Shown in pieces: positions 51,089-57,957 of a stretch of 64,000 nucleotides of DNA. Where the stretch lies: the IMG/VR virus record IMGVR_UViG_3300037119_004556, positions 37,250-101,249 of that record; one strand, given 5' to 3'. Position 1 is the first letter of the stretch. Every line of letters begins with the position of its first letter. Made by a program: the position numbers and the translations under genes. Source of the DNA: a virus. The notes beneath the pieces were generated by a model. The model searched no databases, had not been told where the DNA came from, and worked only from the letters and a program-made list of their open reading frames with translations.

Positions 51089-51244
51089 GTTCCGGCTGAG
51101 AACCGATCAACAAGGGGACTGTTTGGCGCTCTGCCAACTGAGCTATCACACCGACCCTTGCGGGCCTGGTGGCGTGAACAGGACTCGAACCTGTGACTAC
51201 CCGCTCCATATGCGAAGGAACCCTCATCTGCGCACCAGCCGGAA
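51089..51244 (-). ncRNA. Y-RNA-like element 2 with full tRNA-like module
   Basis: Closing stem TTCCGGCT/AGCCGGAA, 5' block GGTGCGCAGATGAGGGTTCC, 3' block GATCGGTTCTC. Between them: T-arm ACAGG-TTCGAGT-CCTGT, acceptor strand TCACGCC (51170-51176), an 18-nt closing loop beginning ACCAGG, acceptor strand GGTGTGA (51145-51151) and a canonical D-arm GCTCAGTTGGCAGAGC. The acceptor end is closed and the RNA is entered through the anticodon stem, the arrangement described for bacterial YrlA-type Y RNAs. Confidence 0.8.
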
Positions 51245-51255
51245 ACGATGGTGCA

Positions 51256-51336
51256 GTGTGCCCGAGAACCAGACGGCAACGGAGCTTGGTTTCCATGTAA
51301 AGGGAGAAGTAACCGTCACCTACGCACCGGGCACAC
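51256..51336 (-). ncRNA. Y-RNA-like element 1
   Basis: Closing stem GTGTGCCC/GGGCACAC (8 bp), 5' block GGTGCGTAGGTGACGGTTAC, 3' block GCCGTCTGGTTCTC, upper stem GACGG/CCGTC. Short middle without a tRNA module. First in the array, about 70 nt after the promoter. Confidence 0.7.
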
Positions 51337-51412
51337 GAGATCTTAAGTTGTCAAGTTGTCCGGCCAGACTCAGATCCCCGCGGAGGTCACCTGCCTGACC
51401 GGACGAGGGGAC

Positions 51413-51442
51413 ACCGTAAACCTTGGACCGATCGGGAGTCAA
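51413..51442 (-). promoter_or_regulatory. Promoter of the Y-RNA array and Ro60
   Basis: -35 TTGACT (51437-51442), 18-nt spacer with GGTCCAAGG, -10 TACGGT (51413-51418). The -35 overlaps the stop of the 51439 gene. Confidence 0.55.
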
Positions 51443-51618
51443 GTAGGTTTCGCGAGGATCTCGATCACCACGAACAGATGCCCGAAGCCAGGGTCCGGTT
51501 TGTGGTGTTGGCTGCGGTCGAAGAACACGTCCACGATGCGCTGATGGTCGGTGTCGAGCCATAGCTGGGCGTCGCCGCTTCGCATCTCGACCGCGCGGAT
51601 GACGAGATGCGAGGTCAC
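51439..51618 (-). CDS. Hypothetical protein (59 aa)
   Basis: GTG start overlapping the stop of the MerR-like gene. RAVEMRSGDAQLWLDTDHQR, IVDVFFDRSQHHKPDPGFGH, LFVVIEILAKPT: beta-rich, unrecognised. Coupled to the regulator. Confidence 0.55.
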   Translation of the reverse strand: MTSHLVIRAVEMRSGDAQLWLDTDHQRIVDVFFDRSQHHKPDPGFGHLFVVIEILAKPT

Positions 51619-51989
51619 CGGATGCGCAGCACGACGGCCGAGTCGAGCGCCGGGTCGAACTTGGTGCTCACCTTCCAGCCCTCGCGCGGGTTGCCGGTGA
51701 TGAAGATGTGCGTGTCGGTGGCACGCGAACGGTGGCGTCCTTCGAGGTAGTTCCAGATCAGTCGGATCAGTTCGCCCGGGATGCCCGATGGCAGCGATGG
51801 CAGGTCGACCAGCCGCTCGATGATCTCCAAGCGCCACACGTCCTCGTCGGAGAACGTGCGCTTCGACCCGGAGCCTTGCGCCGGGCCTTCGAGGTCGATG
51901 GCGTTCGTGCGGATCCAGTAGTCGATCTGACGGTACGTCAGCCTCTTGAGTCGCGGCTCGACCTCCTGCCACGTCGTCACGTCGGTCAT
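51615..51989 (-). CDS. MerR-like helix-turn-helix regulator
   Basis: 124 aa. LKRLTYRQIDYWIRTNAIDL (about 13-32) is the MerR-type recognition helix with the Y-R-Q-I-D-Y-W signature; KRTFSDEDVWRLEIIERLVD completes the winged helix; the C-terminus (HIFITGNPREGWKVSTKFDP) is an unassigned strand-rich domain. Lies upstream of the Y-RNA/Ro60 transcription unit and is a candidate regulator of it. Own promoter at 52034. Confidence 0.75.
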   Translation of the reverse strand: MTDVTTWQEVEPRLKRLTYRQIDYWIRTNAIDLEGPAQGSGSKRTFSDEDVWRLEIIERLVDLPSLPSGIPGELIRLIWNYLEGRHRSRATDTHIFITGNPREGWKVSTKFDPALDSAVVLRIR

Positions 51990-52033
51990 GCCGATCTCCG
52001 ATACCCGAATGCAATCATCGTAATCACATCGGG

Positions 52034-52063
52034 AGTATACCGCCCCTGTCCAGAGTTCGTCAA
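52034..52063 (-). promoter_or_regulatory. Promoter of the MerR-like gene
   Basis: -35 TTGACG (52058-52063), 18-nt spacer with CTCTGGAC, -10 TATACT (52034-52039). Confidence 0.75.
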
Positions 52064-52070
52064 CTTAGTT

Positions 52071-52646
52071 TCACGCCTGTAGTTTGCAGACCAGATCCGG
52101 GAACCGTGCCTCGATGGTCGCCCGTTCCGAGTCGTCGGCGTCGAGTTGGTTGAGTCGGCGGCAGAGTGCCACCGTCTCGATCGCGGACGGCACGTACGGG
52201 TAGCCCTCGTTGGCCTCCCACCTGAACGCGCGCACGAGGATCTCGGCGACCTCGGCCGCGGCGCGCGCTTCGGCTTCGGCTTCGAGCCACGGAGCGGTCA
52301 CTGAGTCGATCGCTGCGAGCAGTTCGCGGTTGGGAGCCATCTCGTCGGTGATCCGGTGCGAGCGGGGCTTGCAGCCCGGTGTCACGTCCCAGTCGCAGGT
52401 CGTGCAGTAGGCGCTTTCGATCTCGGGTACGAGCAGCACGCCGGTGATTGGACCGGCGACGCGTTCGATCCATCCGCCCGCTGCGCGGTCGGCGAGTTCG
52501 AGCAGGCGGAGGTGGAAGCGTTCGCGGGGGCCGACGAACTTCTCGCCGTTCCACACCGCGAACGGCATGGCGGGGTGTTCGAGTCGGTACACGACGCCGA
52601 GTTCGGCGCGTTGGCCGTCGTCCTCAGTGGACTTCACGAGTCTCAT
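52071..52646 (-). CDS. Hypothetical protein (191 aa)
   Basis: VVYRLEHPAMPFAVWNGEKF, LRLLELADRAAGGWIERVAG, ESAYCTTCDWDVTPGCKPRS (C..C..C), then a long Ala/Glu helix (APWLEAEAEARAAAEVAEIL). Unrecognised. ATGA overlap with the gene upstream. Confidence 0.6.
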   Translation of the reverse strand: MRLVKSTEDDGQRAELGVVYRLEHPAMPFAVWNGEKFVGPRERFHLRLLELADRAAGGWIERVAGPITGVLLVPEIESAYCTTCDWDVTPGCKPRSHRITDEMAPNRELLAAIDSVTAPWLEAEAEARAAAEVAEILVRAFRWEANEGYPYVPSAIETVALCRRLNQLDADDSERATIEARFPDLVCKLQA

Positions 52647-52837
52647 CGAACCAGGTCGTACGCCTCGTCCCAACTCAGCGGCTTCGGGCCGAGGCCGCAG
52701 ATCCGGCGGCAGTCTTCACAGGTCACCCGGTCGGGGTCGAGGAGGAGTCCGCCCCCGTCATTCGACCCGCAGACGGGGAGAGCGAGGGACAGGCGGAACG
52801 CCAGGTGATGCGTTCTGGTGATCGTGGTGGTTTCCAT
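52643..52837 (-). CDS. Small Cys-containing protein, leaderless (64 aa)
   Basis: METTTITRTHHLAFRLSLAL then PVCGSN, VTCEDCRRICG. CxxC pair plus Cys; unknown. The ATG lies 7 nt after the -10. Confidence 0.55.
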   Translation of the reverse strand: METTTITRTHHLAFRLSLALPVCGSNDGGGLLLDPDRVTCEDCRRICGLGPKPLSWDEAYDLVR

Positions 52838-52844
52838 ACCAGTA

Positions 52845-52873
52845 ACCCTAGTCGCCTAGACCAGTGTTAGCAA
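52845..52873 (-). promoter_or_regulatory. Leaderless promoter
   Basis: -35 TTGCTA (52868-52873), 17-nt spacer with CACTGGTC, -10 TAGGGT (52845-52850), TACTGGT, then ATG at 52837. Confidence 0.55.
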
Positions 52874-52874
52874 G

Positions 52875-53567
52875 TCAACCGATCGGTACGCACGCCTCGC
52901 TGCCGTAGCGGCCCCACAGGAGGTGTTCGAGGTCTTCGGCGCGGATGTAGCCGTCGCCTTGGTCGCCGTAGCTGTCGCCCCACGAGTTCCGCCAGCGGAG
53001 CGCCTCGTCGGGCATTATCCGGTCGGGGAGTTGTAGCTGCGGGTCGTAGCCGGTGATGGTGACGCAGTGCCCGCCGACGATGCGGCCGTTGACCTCGACC
53101 ATGCCCGATGTGGAGGTGGTCGACATCGACTCGAACCACGGGATGCCGATCACGACCGGGCCGATCTCGACCACGGCGTCGATCACGTCGTCAATGGTGA
53201 ACGCCCACGAGTACGACGCGATGTACCCGCCCGAGTGCAGCGCCTTGGCGGCGGCGAGCACGCTCGTGCCGAGGTACGACTCGCCGGGGAAGTCATCGAC
53301 CTGTTGCGCCTGGCGGTACAGGTGCGTCGCGAAGTGCTCGGCGGGGAGGGTGCTGTTGAACGTCGATGGTTCCGCTTGCAACTCTGTCGTCCAGCCGTAG
53401 CCGACGCTGCCACTGTGGAACCCTTGGTCGAGTTGGCGTCCGGCCTGCCACATTCGCAGGCGGCGGCGACAGTGGTCCGGGAGCCGGTCCCGGACTGGAT
53501 GATCGAGTGACCGTTCGTCGTGGAATGGTCGCCAGTCGAGGACACGTTCGAGGACCGCTGCTTGCAT
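52875..53567 (-). CDS. Papain-family (C1) protein, catalytic Cys replaced
   Basis: 230 aa. C1A layout: QLDQGFHSGSVGYGWTTELQ (about 50-69), where the catalytic Cys of the usual D-Q-G-x-x-G-S-C-V-G block is replaced by Ser or missing; the His is in GRIVGGHCVTITGYD (about 160-174) and the Asn in ALRWRNSWGDSYG (about 190-202). GPVVIGIPWFESM completes the fold. No signal peptide or prodomain. With Cys lost but His/Asn kept, it may bind rather than cut peptides. Start MQAAVLERVLDWRPF at 53567 has GGAAGG 8 nt upstream. Confidence 0.75.
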   Translation of the reverse strand: MQAAVLERVLDWRPFHDERSLDHPVRDRLPDHCRRRLRMWQAGRQLDQGFHSGSVGYGWTTELQAEPSTFNSTLPAEHFATHLYRQAQQVDDFPGESYLGTSVLAAAKALHSGGYIASYSWAFTIDDVIDAVVEIGPVVIGIPWFESMSTTSTSGMVEVNGRIVGGHCVTITGYDPQLQLPDRIMPDEALRWRNSWGDSYGDQGDGYIRAEDLEHLLWGRYGSEACVPIG

Positions 53568-53692
53568 CCGTTTTGACCCTTCCGTCCGGGCGGTTTGTGC
53601 GGCGGGGCGAGGTCCGGGCCGTTGCCGCGTGAGTGGCGGGATGTTAGCACCATGTGAAGTGCGCCACGCAAGGCGGCGGGCTGAACGCGAAG

Positions 53693-53750
53693 CGGGTGAG
53701 GGTCGTCGGCGGGAAACCACCACGGAAACACGCCTGACAACCCTCACCCG
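53693..53750 (-). promoter_or_regulatory. Long leader hairpin
   Basis: CGGGTGAGGGTCGTC (53693-53707) and GACAACCCTCACCCG (53736-53750) pair in 14 of 15 positions around a 28-nt loop. It lies in the gene-free stretch 53568-53821 upstream of the papain-like gene; the GTGAGGGT core recalls the other leader hairpins. No clear promoter seen in this stretch. Strand assumed from the downstream gene. Confidence 0.5.
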
Positions 53751-53821
53751 AAGGATCACAACCAGCGTTGGGGGCCGACCGGGATCCAACCGTCAGCATA
53801 CGCGACAGCGGCGACATTCCG

Positions 53822-54214
53822 CTAGCCGTGCTGTTGCACGCGTCGACCGAACCGCCAACTGTCCCACCGGGTCGCCGTGGTGATCTCGACCTCGAAGATC
53901 CCGGTGTCGGGATTCCACCACGGCACCGGCCTCGGCGGCGGGGGGCTGGTCCGGGCTTCGAGGCACTGGCGGACGTACTCCTGGGCGCGCGCGCAGTCGT
54001 CGGGATGGTGTGGGCCTCCGCACACGCAGCAGGTCATCGCAGGCGATGGTATGCCTCGGTAGTCGGGATGGGCGACCGCGGCGCCGCCGTCGATGATGTG
54101 GATCAGGCGCGACTGGCGCAGCAGATGGCCGCAGATGATGCAGGTCTGTTCGCCGTCGCCTTTCAACGGGACGACGAGTGGGATGAGGCGTTCGAGTTTC
54201 ACATCTGAACTCAC
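53822..54214 (-). CDS. Zinc-ribbon protein (130 aa)
   Basis: GTG start. CIICGHLLRQSRLIHIIDGG (CxxC) and CCVCGGPHHPDDCARAQEYV: a treble-clef or ribbon with C/C...C/C/C and His; Pro-rich linker; C-terminal WWNPDTGIFEVEITTATRWD. Unrecognised. Confidence 0.6.
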   Translation of the reverse strand: MSSDVKLERLIPLVVPLKGDGEQTCIICGHLLRQSRLIHIIDGGAAVAHPDYRGIPSPAMTCCVCGGPHHPDDCARAQEYVRQCLEARTSPPPPRPVPWWNPDTGIFEVEITTATRWDSWRFGRRVQQHG

Positions 54215-54222
54215 CCACTCAC

Positions 54223-54450
54223 CTACCGATCCGTCACGGCTGCCATCGCGCGTAGCTCGGCGGCGACCTCGCGCATACGGATCGAGGCGTGGATCCCGAG
54301 TCGCGCCTTGAAGCGGCTGCGAGTCAGACGGATGATCTCCACGGGCAAATGCTCGGTCGGCACGATGTAAAGCGCGGCGGGGTCATGGTCGAGCAGTTCG
54401 GCGTCGCGTTCGAGCGTCTCGGCCAGCACGATCAGGCGGTCAGCGTTCAC
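54223..54450 (-). CDS. Hypothetical helical protein (75 aa)
   Basis: GTG start. RLIVLAETLERDAELLDHDP, EIIRLTRSRFKARLGIHASI, REVAAELRAMAAVTDR. Unrecognised; overlaps the upstream gene by 11 nt. Confidence 0.6.
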   Translation of the reverse strand: MNADRLIVLAETLERDAELLDHDPAALYIVPTEHLPVEIIRLTRSRFKARLGIHASIRMREVAAELRAMAAVTDR

Positions 54451-54724
54451 GGGCCGCTTCGAGCCGTTCGAGGTCGATGTGCGTCGACCAGCCGACGTGA
54501 CCGCACGAGCACCGGTACTCGCGCGTCGTCCACGACTTGCGCGGATGGCCCTTGCCGTTGCGTGGTGTCGGCTTGGTGCGGCCGGTCAACGTGATCACGT
54601 GGGCGGCGCGTTCACGGCTAGTGCGAGCGACTGGTTCGCCGGTGCTCGACCGGTCGCCGTAGTAGATCAGCCGGGCCTTCGAGCACTCGAAGTGGTTGGG
54701 GTAGCCCGTCCCGTTCCCGGCCAT
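54440..54724 (-). CDS. Zinc-ribbon-like protein (94 aa)
   Basis: MAGNGTGYPNHFECSKARLI, basic middle, then TREYRCSCGHVGWSTHIDLE: a CxCG-x-x-G-W-S-x-H core as in the 6561 protein. Unrecognised. Confidence 0.6.
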   Translation of the reverse strand: MAGNGTGYPNHFECSKARLIYYGDRSSTGEPVARTSRERAAHVITLTGRTKPTPRNGKGHPRKSWTTREYRCSCGHVGWSTHIDLERLEAARER

Positions 54725-54969
54725 CAGCCGACCATCCGGTTGCGTGCCCGGGCTTCGCGGGCGGCGCAGGCGTGGGCGGCGCTGCGCTTGTTGTGGACGT
54801 GGCCGATGCAGGCGTCTTCGATCGCGCCCCAGCGGCCGTCGATCTTGCAGGCGATGCGGCCCTTGTAGCCGCGCACCCGTTGACGGACGAGGTGGTCGAC
54901 GTTGCGTCGCATGGCGAGACGCGTGTCGAACGCCTCGCGGGGATTGGTTGCCATCCACTCGACGGTCAT
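54724..54969 (-). CDS. Basic hypothetical protein (81 aa)
   Basis: Arg-rich: DTRLAMRRNVDHLVRQRVRG, YKGRIACKIDGRWGAIEDAC, IGHVHNKRSAAHACAAREAR. Possibly nucleic-acid binding. Coupled to its neighbours by overlapping start and stop codons. Confidence 0.55.
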   Translation of the reverse strand: MTVEWMATNPREAFDTRLAMRRNVDHLVRQRVRGYKGRIACKIDGRWGAIEDACIGHVHNKRSAAHACAAREARARNRMVG

Positions 54970-55169
54970 GGCTTGGCCTCATCGAGCGGGACGACGACGA
55001 CGCTGTTGTGCCAGCCGCGGCGGACCATCCGGTTCTTGTGGATGCCGCACATCGGCTTGGGGCCGTCGCTGGTGGTGACGATGAACTTCGCCTTGAACTT
55101 GCAGCGACGACCGGTCCAGTAGCCGTTGCGTTCTACGAAGCACTTACACGTGAGAGTGGTGGTCTCCAT
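54966..55169 (-). CDS. Small zinc-binding protein, leaderless (67 aa)
   Basis: METTTLTCKCFVERNGYWTG, RRCKFKAKF, PMCGIHKNRM: C, C, C, C, H. The 'C.C........G.rC..rAk........CG.H' pattern recurs in small phage proteins. The ATG is 6 nt after the -10. Confidence 0.6.
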   Translation of the reverse strand: METTTLTCKCFVERNGYWTGRRCKFKAKFIVTTSDGPKPMCGIHKNRMVRRGWHNSVVVVPLDEAKP

Positions 55170-55175
55170 ACCTTG

Positions 55176-55204
55176 ATTATCTCATCCTGTCGGGAGTCTG
55201 TCAA
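55176..55204 (-). promoter_or_regulatory. Leaderless promoter
   Basis: -35 TTGACA (55199-55204), 17-nt spacer, -10 GATAAT (55176-55181), CAAGGT, then ATG at 55169. Confidence 0.8.
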
Positions 55205-55604
55205 GTATCTTGCCACGTCGGATGACGCCGCGGCGGAGCAGGTTATCGGTCGAGTAGGGCAGGTCGTGGAACAGGCCGAGTTGGACGACGAGGTCGGCGT
55301 CGGCGGCGTCGAACTCCCAGCCTGCTTCGCTCTGGAACAGGGTCGGCGGGTACTCGGTCGACCACGGGATCTTGGTGCGCCACGTGTAGGCGGCGGCGTT
55401 CATGCCGTGGACCATCGTGGTGCGGGTGATGCGATGGTGACGCAGGTCGAGGTCCACGATGTGGGCGCCGAAGTGGTACTTGTCGACGGCGCGGCGGTAG
55501 CCGTGCGCCCACAGGCTGATCCCTTCCGGCACAGCGGCGCAGAACACGTCGAACAGGAGTTGGTCCCGGACGGCGACGCCGGTCGAGTCGGGATGGTCGA
55601 TCAT
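55182..55604 (-). CDS. Hypothetical protein (140 aa)
   Basis: VRDQLLFDVFCAAVPEGISL, WAHGYRRAVDKYHFGAHIVD, RTTMVHGMNAAAYTWRTKIP, DADLVVQLGLFHDLPYSTDN. Unrecognised alpha/beta protein with several His. ATGA overlap with the 55601 gene. Confidence 0.6.
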   Translation of the reverse strand: MIDHPDSTGVAVRDQLLFDVFCAAVPEGISLWAHGYRRAVDKYHFGAHIVDLDLRHHRITRTTMVHGMNAAAYTWRTKIPWSTEYPPTLFQSEAGWEFDAADADLVVQLGLFHDLPYSTDNLLRRGVIRRGKILDRLPTG

Positions 55605-55840
55605 GCCGGGTCCGGTTCCTCGGGCTTGAGCGCGGCCTGGACCGTTCTCAGGCTGATGTACGGGTCGCTGCCGGATCGGATCATGGCGGCGGCGACTTCG
55701 AGCGCGAGGTGGGCGACCTCGACCCGGGAGCGTGTCCCGAAGCGGGAGGTCACCAACATCCCGCGACGTGCCGCGCGCAGGTCGCCGTTCCGGAGGCTCT
55801 GGACGATCGACTCGCACGCCAGCACGTCATCGGGGATCAT
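55601..55840 (-). CDS. Hypothetical helical protein (79 aa)
   Basis: DVLACESIVQSLRNGDLRAA, RVEVAHLALEVAAAMIRSGS. Unrecognised; overlaps both neighbours. Confidence 0.55.
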   Translation of the reverse strand: MIPDDVLACESIVQSLRNGDLRAARRGMLVTSRFGTRSRVEVAHLALEVAAAMIRSGSDPYISLRTVQAALKPEEPDPA

Positions 55841-56130
55841 GCAGAGACAGTCTCCCGCAGGACCATCGAGGCGTTGCAGGCAGCCTTGCCGCCCGACACG
55901 TGACGCTCGCCGCGCAGCTTGTCGGCGAACGGCTTGCAGGCGGTGGCGTCGGGGAACAGGTCGAAGTGGACGAGGACGGCGGCGGCGATCTTCGCGCGCA
56001 GGTCAGCGGCCGAGGTGATGGTGACGGTCAGGACGTTCTTGTCGTCCTCGAACGGGAGCCATTCGTAGCTGCCCCGGGGGGCGTCTTCGAGCGGGCGGAC
56101 CGTGTTGGTGGAGATCCGGTAGGCGGGCAT
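55837..56130 (-). CDS. Hypothetical protein (97 aa)
   Basis: YRISTNTVRPLEDAPRGSYE, NVLTVTITSAADLRAKIAAA, VLVHFDLFPDATACKPFADK. Unrecognised; AAAGGAAACCACC directly before the ATG. Confidence 0.6.
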   Translation of the reverse strand: MPAYRISTNTVRPLEDAPRGSYEWLPFEDDKNVLTVTITSAADLRAKIAAAVLVHFDLFPDATACKPFADKLRGERHVSGGKAACNASMVLRETVSA

Positions 56131-56142
56131 GGTGGTTTCCTT

Positions 56143-56421
56143 TCAGGCGGGAACGGAGAATCCGATCCGGTCGGACGTGAGAAAGCGGGGGTTGTCGGCC
56201 GGATGGCGTGGCTCGTGGAACTCGTCGCCGCAGTGCGGGTTGAGGTTCGAGCAGGAGGGGCAGCGCATCGGGGCGGTCCCGGCGAGCATGTCCCAATCGC
56301 AGCCCGGGTCGCAATCGTCCGGGTCGTTGAGATCGACGCGGGCGTCGAGGTGGCGTTCGCCGCAGTTGTCGCAGAGCGGCGTGAGTGCGGTGAAGCACCA
56401 GGTGTCGAGAGGGGCGGTCAT
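56143..56421 (-). CDS. Multi-zinc-knuckle protein (92 aa)
   Basis: PLCDNCGERHLDARVDLNDP, DDCDPGCDWDMLAG, RCPSCSNLNPHCGDEFHEPR: about eight Cys in CxxC pairs, two zinc ribbons. Unknown partner. Confidence 0.6.
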   Translation of the reverse strand: MTAPLDTWCFTALTPLCDNCGERHLDARVDLNDPDDCDPGCDWDMLAGTAPMRCPSCSNLNPHCGDEFHEPRHPADNPRFLTSDRIGFSVPA

Positions 56422-56651
56422 GGCTTTCCTTCCAGTAGGTCGCGGCAGTCGTCGCACCAGTTGTCGGGTGCGGGAGCGAAGTAGCGGGCGAGGGCGAGCG
56501 TCGTGTGCGAGATGATGGCGCCGTGGTCGGCGCAGATGTTGAACCAGGGGCCGTCGCCGTCGACCGACAGGTCGATCCGGTAGTCGTCGCCGCGGCCGGT
56601 GACGATGGTCGTGCCGGTCATCCGGTTGCGGGTCTCCCGGTAGTAGCTCAT
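56418..56651 (-). CDS. Hypothetical protein (77 aa)
   Basis: MSYYRETRNRMTGTTIVTGR, DYRIDLSVDGDGPWFNICAD, HGAIISHTTLALARYFAPAP, CDDC near the end: a 'd....gg.WytvCeeHg..v.h.t...A' pattern known from small actinophage proteins. Function unknown. Confidence 0.6.
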   Translation of the reverse strand: MSYYRETRNRMTGTTIVTGRGDDYRIDLSVDGDGPWFNICADHGAIISHTTLALARYFAPAPDNWCDDCRDLLEGKP

Positions 56652-56857
56652 CGTGTCGCCTCGTAGAGCCGGACCAGAGCGGTCCAGCCCATGTCGTCGT
56701 AGAGATCGTCGGCGTTCTCGGCGACCCACGCCTCGAAGGCTTCGAGATCCTCGTAATCCCAGTCGTTGGGGCACATCCCGAGCCAGAACCAGTCACGCAG
56801 GTGACGGCTGGCGAAGGCATCCAGTACGAATCCGAGGGTCGCGGTGGTGGTTTCCAT
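56648..56857 (-). CDS. Acidic hypothetical protein (69 aa)
   Basis: METTTATLGFVLDAFASRHL, DWFWLGMCPNDWDYEDLEAF, EAWVAENADDLYDDMGWTAL. Strongly acidic and Trp-rich, as in DNA-mimic-like small phage proteins, but unassigned. ATG 10 nt after the -10. Confidence 0.55.
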   Translation of the reverse strand: METTTATLGFVLDAFASRHLRDWFWLGMCPNDWDYEDLEAFEAWVAENADDLYDDMGWTALVRLYEATR

Positions 56858-56867
56858 GTCCATCTAC

Positions 56868-56897
56868 AGTATGCGCAGATTGTCTACGGTTTGTCAA
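56868..56897 (-). promoter_or_regulatory. Promoter of the 56857-55182 operon
   Basis: -35 TTGACA (56892-56897), 18-nt spacer, -10 CATACT (56868-56873). Confidence 0.75.
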
Positions 56898-57045
56898 CAC
56901 TCTTTCCAAGGGTGTGGGCGTCGAGAGCGGCGAGGAAGTCGACCGCCCAATCGTCCATCGAGCGATGCACGGCGATCAGCCGTTCACGGATCACTGCGCA
57001 ATGCGCGGTGGCCGCGGCTTCGAGTTCGTCGGGCCAGTCGTTCAC
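56884..57045 (-). CDS. Hypothetical protein (53 aa)
   Basis: GTG start overlapping the upstream stop. NDWPDELEAAATAHCAVIRE, RLIAVHRSMDDWAVDFLAAL: one long helix pair. Unrecognised. Confidence 0.5.
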   Translation of the reverse strand: MNDWPDELEAAATAHCAVIRERLIAVHRSMDDWAVDFLAALDAHTLGKSVDKP

Positions 57046-57371
57046 CGCTGGCGCTCCCATTCGAGCGTGCCGCGGTCGTCGTATTCGTGACGGTGCGGCC
57101 CGTCGTGTCCGAACGGCAGGTGGCATTCGAGGAACTCGGCCGGGCATTGCGGGAACTCGGCCGGGCATTGCGGGCAGCCCCTCGCCTCGGCGGCGTCGAG
57201 CGCGTCGAGTGTGTCGGCGAGCCGCGGCCAGTCCTTGCGGAGCCGGGCGACAGCGTCGTCGTGGATCTTCGGCTTCGGGCCTTTGACGGTCCAAGCGTCG
57301 ATGACGGCGGAGACTTCCTGGTGGCACCACCAGCCGAAGTTGCGGACGCGCGCCACTACTGCGGTGGCCAT
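57042..57371 (-). CDS. Hypothetical protein with internal tandem repeat (109 aa)
   Basis: RVRNFGWWCHQEVSAVIDAW, DDAVARLRKDWPRLADTLDA, then CPQCPAEFPQCPAEFLECHL: a 21-bp DNA duplication repeats CPAEF. The end GHDGPHRHEY matches the 'C....gH.G.H...' tail of small actinophage proteins. Confidence 0.6.
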   Translation of the reverse strand: MATAVVARVRNFGWWCHQEVSAVIDAWTVKGPKPKIHDDAVARLRKDWPRLADTLDALDAAEARGCPQCPAEFPQCPAEFLECHLPFGHDGPHRHEYDDRGTLEWERQR

Positions 57372-57565
57372 TCGCTCTCGACCGGGTTCCCGGTCTCATC
57401 CTGGACCTCGACAGCGACGGAGCGTGTCAGCTTCTCGACGTAGTGTTCGAGGAGTGCGTCAGCGCGGCGTTCGGCCTCGTACCGGGTCTTGAACGGCCCG
57501 TGGCGGTCGACCAGTTCCTCGGTGTAATCCTCGATGACGGCAACGAAGAACTGGCCCACGATCAC
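57356..57565 (-). CDS. Hypothetical protein (69 aa)
   Basis: GTG start. GQFFVAVIEDYTEELVDRHG, PFKTRYEAERRADALLEHY: an 'F.v.v.......v..hGPF.t...Ae..a..l' outline of small phage proteins. Unknown function. Confidence 0.55.
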   Translation of the reverse strand: MIVGQFFVAVIEDYTEELVDRHGPFKTRYEAERRADALLEHYVEKLTRSVAVEVQDETGNPVESEWPPQ

Positions 57566-57942
57566 TCGCCGAACTCGTAGCTGCGGAAGGCGTGTGCCCG
57601 CCAGGCGGTCTCGCCGAGATCCTCGGCGTACACCATCGTGACTTCGCCCTTGACCTTGCGGACCGGCTCCGGGTTCGGGTTGTCGACCGTCCACTTCGGG
57701 CGGCGGGTGAAGGTCCGGCGCACGGTGTACAGGTCCCAGCCTCGGTCGTACTCGACCTCGACTGCGTAGCCGTTACTGATCGGCAGCTTGACGGTGAAGT
57801 CATCGAGCCACTCGATGCGGCCACCGGAGATCGACAGGATGTTGATCCGGCCGATGTGGGCGAGCATCGCTGCTCGCACCTCGTTGCGGTATCCGAGATC
57901 GGCCACGAAGGCATCCATCTCGGCCATTTCGGCATCTGTCAT
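57562..57942 (-). CDS. Hypothetical protein (126 aa)
   Basis: LGYRNEVRAAMLAHIGRINI, GRIEWLDDFTVKLPISNGYA, VEVEYDRGWDLYTVRRTFTR, KVKGEVTMVYAEDLGETAWR: strand-rich domain common in phage small genes. AAAGGAAACCACC site with a leader hairpin. Confidence 0.6.
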   Translation of the reverse strand: MTDAEMAEMDAFVADLGYRNEVRAAMLAHIGRINILSISGGRIEWLDDFTVKLPISNGYAVEVEYDRGWDLYTVRRTFTRRPKWTVDNPNPEPVRKVKGEVTMVYAEDLGETAWRAHAFRSYEFGE

Positions 57943-57957
57943 GGTGGTTTCCTTTCC

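Noticed and set aside
51123-51200. A tRNA gene interrupted by a group I intron
   Set aside because: The order is T-arm then D-arm with a closed acceptor loop, and there is no intron core; the Y-RNA tRNA mimic explains it better.
50624-51336. CRISPR array
   Set aside because: The units are structured RNAs of unequal length with paired, variable stems; no identical direct repeats with unique spacers and no cas genes.
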